Of a stretch of DNA of 64,000 bases, positions 63,719 to 64,000 are shown piece by piece (within the stretch, counting starts at the first letter, position 1; the number at the start of each line of letters is the position of its first letter). Made by a program: the position numbers and the translations under genes. The notes beneath the pieces were generated by a model. The model was given only the letters and a program-made list of their open reading frames with translations, did not search any database and was not told the DNA's origin. Source of the stretch: Lineus longissimus (taxonomy: Eukaryota; Nemertea; Pilidiophora; Heteronemertea; Lineidae); contig NC_088315.1 in NCBI RefSeq assembly GCF_910592395.1, positions 16,167,808-16,231,807 on the forward strand. Direction: 5' to 3'.

Positions 63719-64000
63719 CTAAAATTATAAGATACGAAGGTTAAAGTGTCCTTACCTCCTTACATCTCTATTTTGATCATTTCATTTATTTTTTGTTTTT
63801 CTTTGATTGTTTTGTCAATAACAAAATCCGATTTTAAATAGATTAATCATCTTAACTGCCAGTGATTAAATATTCCGACACATCAAAAGTAGGTCACATT
63901 TACCTGAAGCTATGTCATGACACAAAGGTGCCTAATATATGTCTTCATAGCCATATTGAAGTGGCTGGCAAGGAAAAATTGTCACAAAGTGTGCCAGGCA
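63719..64000 (-). other. Intron 5' of exon 1 (runs off the window)
   Basis: The segment precedes the first visible exon. The branch and acceptor region of exon 1 (TTATAATTTTAG) lies at its left end. I see no coding exon or repeat in it. Confidence 0.6.

Overview
The window is animal nuclear DNA. It is AT-rich, has no prokaryotic gene layout, and is mostly intron and repeat. It lies inside one giant gene on the minus strand, which is transcribed from the right edge to the left edge and runs off both ends. I could join 27 exons (63718 down to 1520, about 2.8 kb of coding sequence, roughly 939 codons) by splice sites and reading phase, with no frame break between any two neighbours. The product is a titin-superfamily muscle protein of the twitchin/projectin type. 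It has four intracellular I-set immunoglobulin (Ig) domains separated by long disordered linkers rich in Pro, Glu, Lys and Asp. The gene style and the repeats (tRNA-derived SINE, many MITEs, ~60-bp minisatellites) suggest a marine lophotrochozoan, perhaps a mollusc; that is an inference.

Layout in transcription order. 63.7-61.3 kb: two Ig domains, each split over two exons. 61.0-59.7 kb: a Lys/Glu linker containing a hexapeptide KPEEKK repeat, then a third Ig domain. 52.7-26.6 kb: a series of short linker exons (17-171 nt), mostly symmetric phase 1. 25.8-24.8 kb: a fourth Ig domain. 24.2 kb: a small exon with a DFRAML motif, matching the DFRxxL actin-binding pattern known from smooth-muscle myosin light-chain kinase. 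23.5-14.9 kb: five consecutive symmetric phase-2 linker exons, PEVK-like. 11.2 kb: an acidic exon with a DFGTLK motif. 7.6 kb: an exon with RRLS, a textbook PKA consensus. 1.6 kb: a Gln/Arg/Asp-rich exon.

The introns hold a rich set of mobile and tandem elements: a piggyBac-like element with TTAA duplications (53.5-54.8 kb), a pogo-like MITE with TA duplications (34.6 kb), a MITE with TTTAT duplications (21.0 kb), two long fold-back elements (22.6 and 23.0 kb), a MITE family with at least four recognisable copies, a tRNA-derived SINE (58 kb), several minisatellites and a 981-bp tandem duplication (43.8-45.7 kb). No second gene, tRNA, rRNA or CRISPR array was supported.

How it would work: the Ig domains should bind or space along the thick filament, the charged linkers should act as extensible and alternatively spliced springs, and the DFRxxL and RRLS exons are candidate actin-contact and phosphorylation switch points. 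The domain calls rest on the sequence; the functional roles are inferred from the family.
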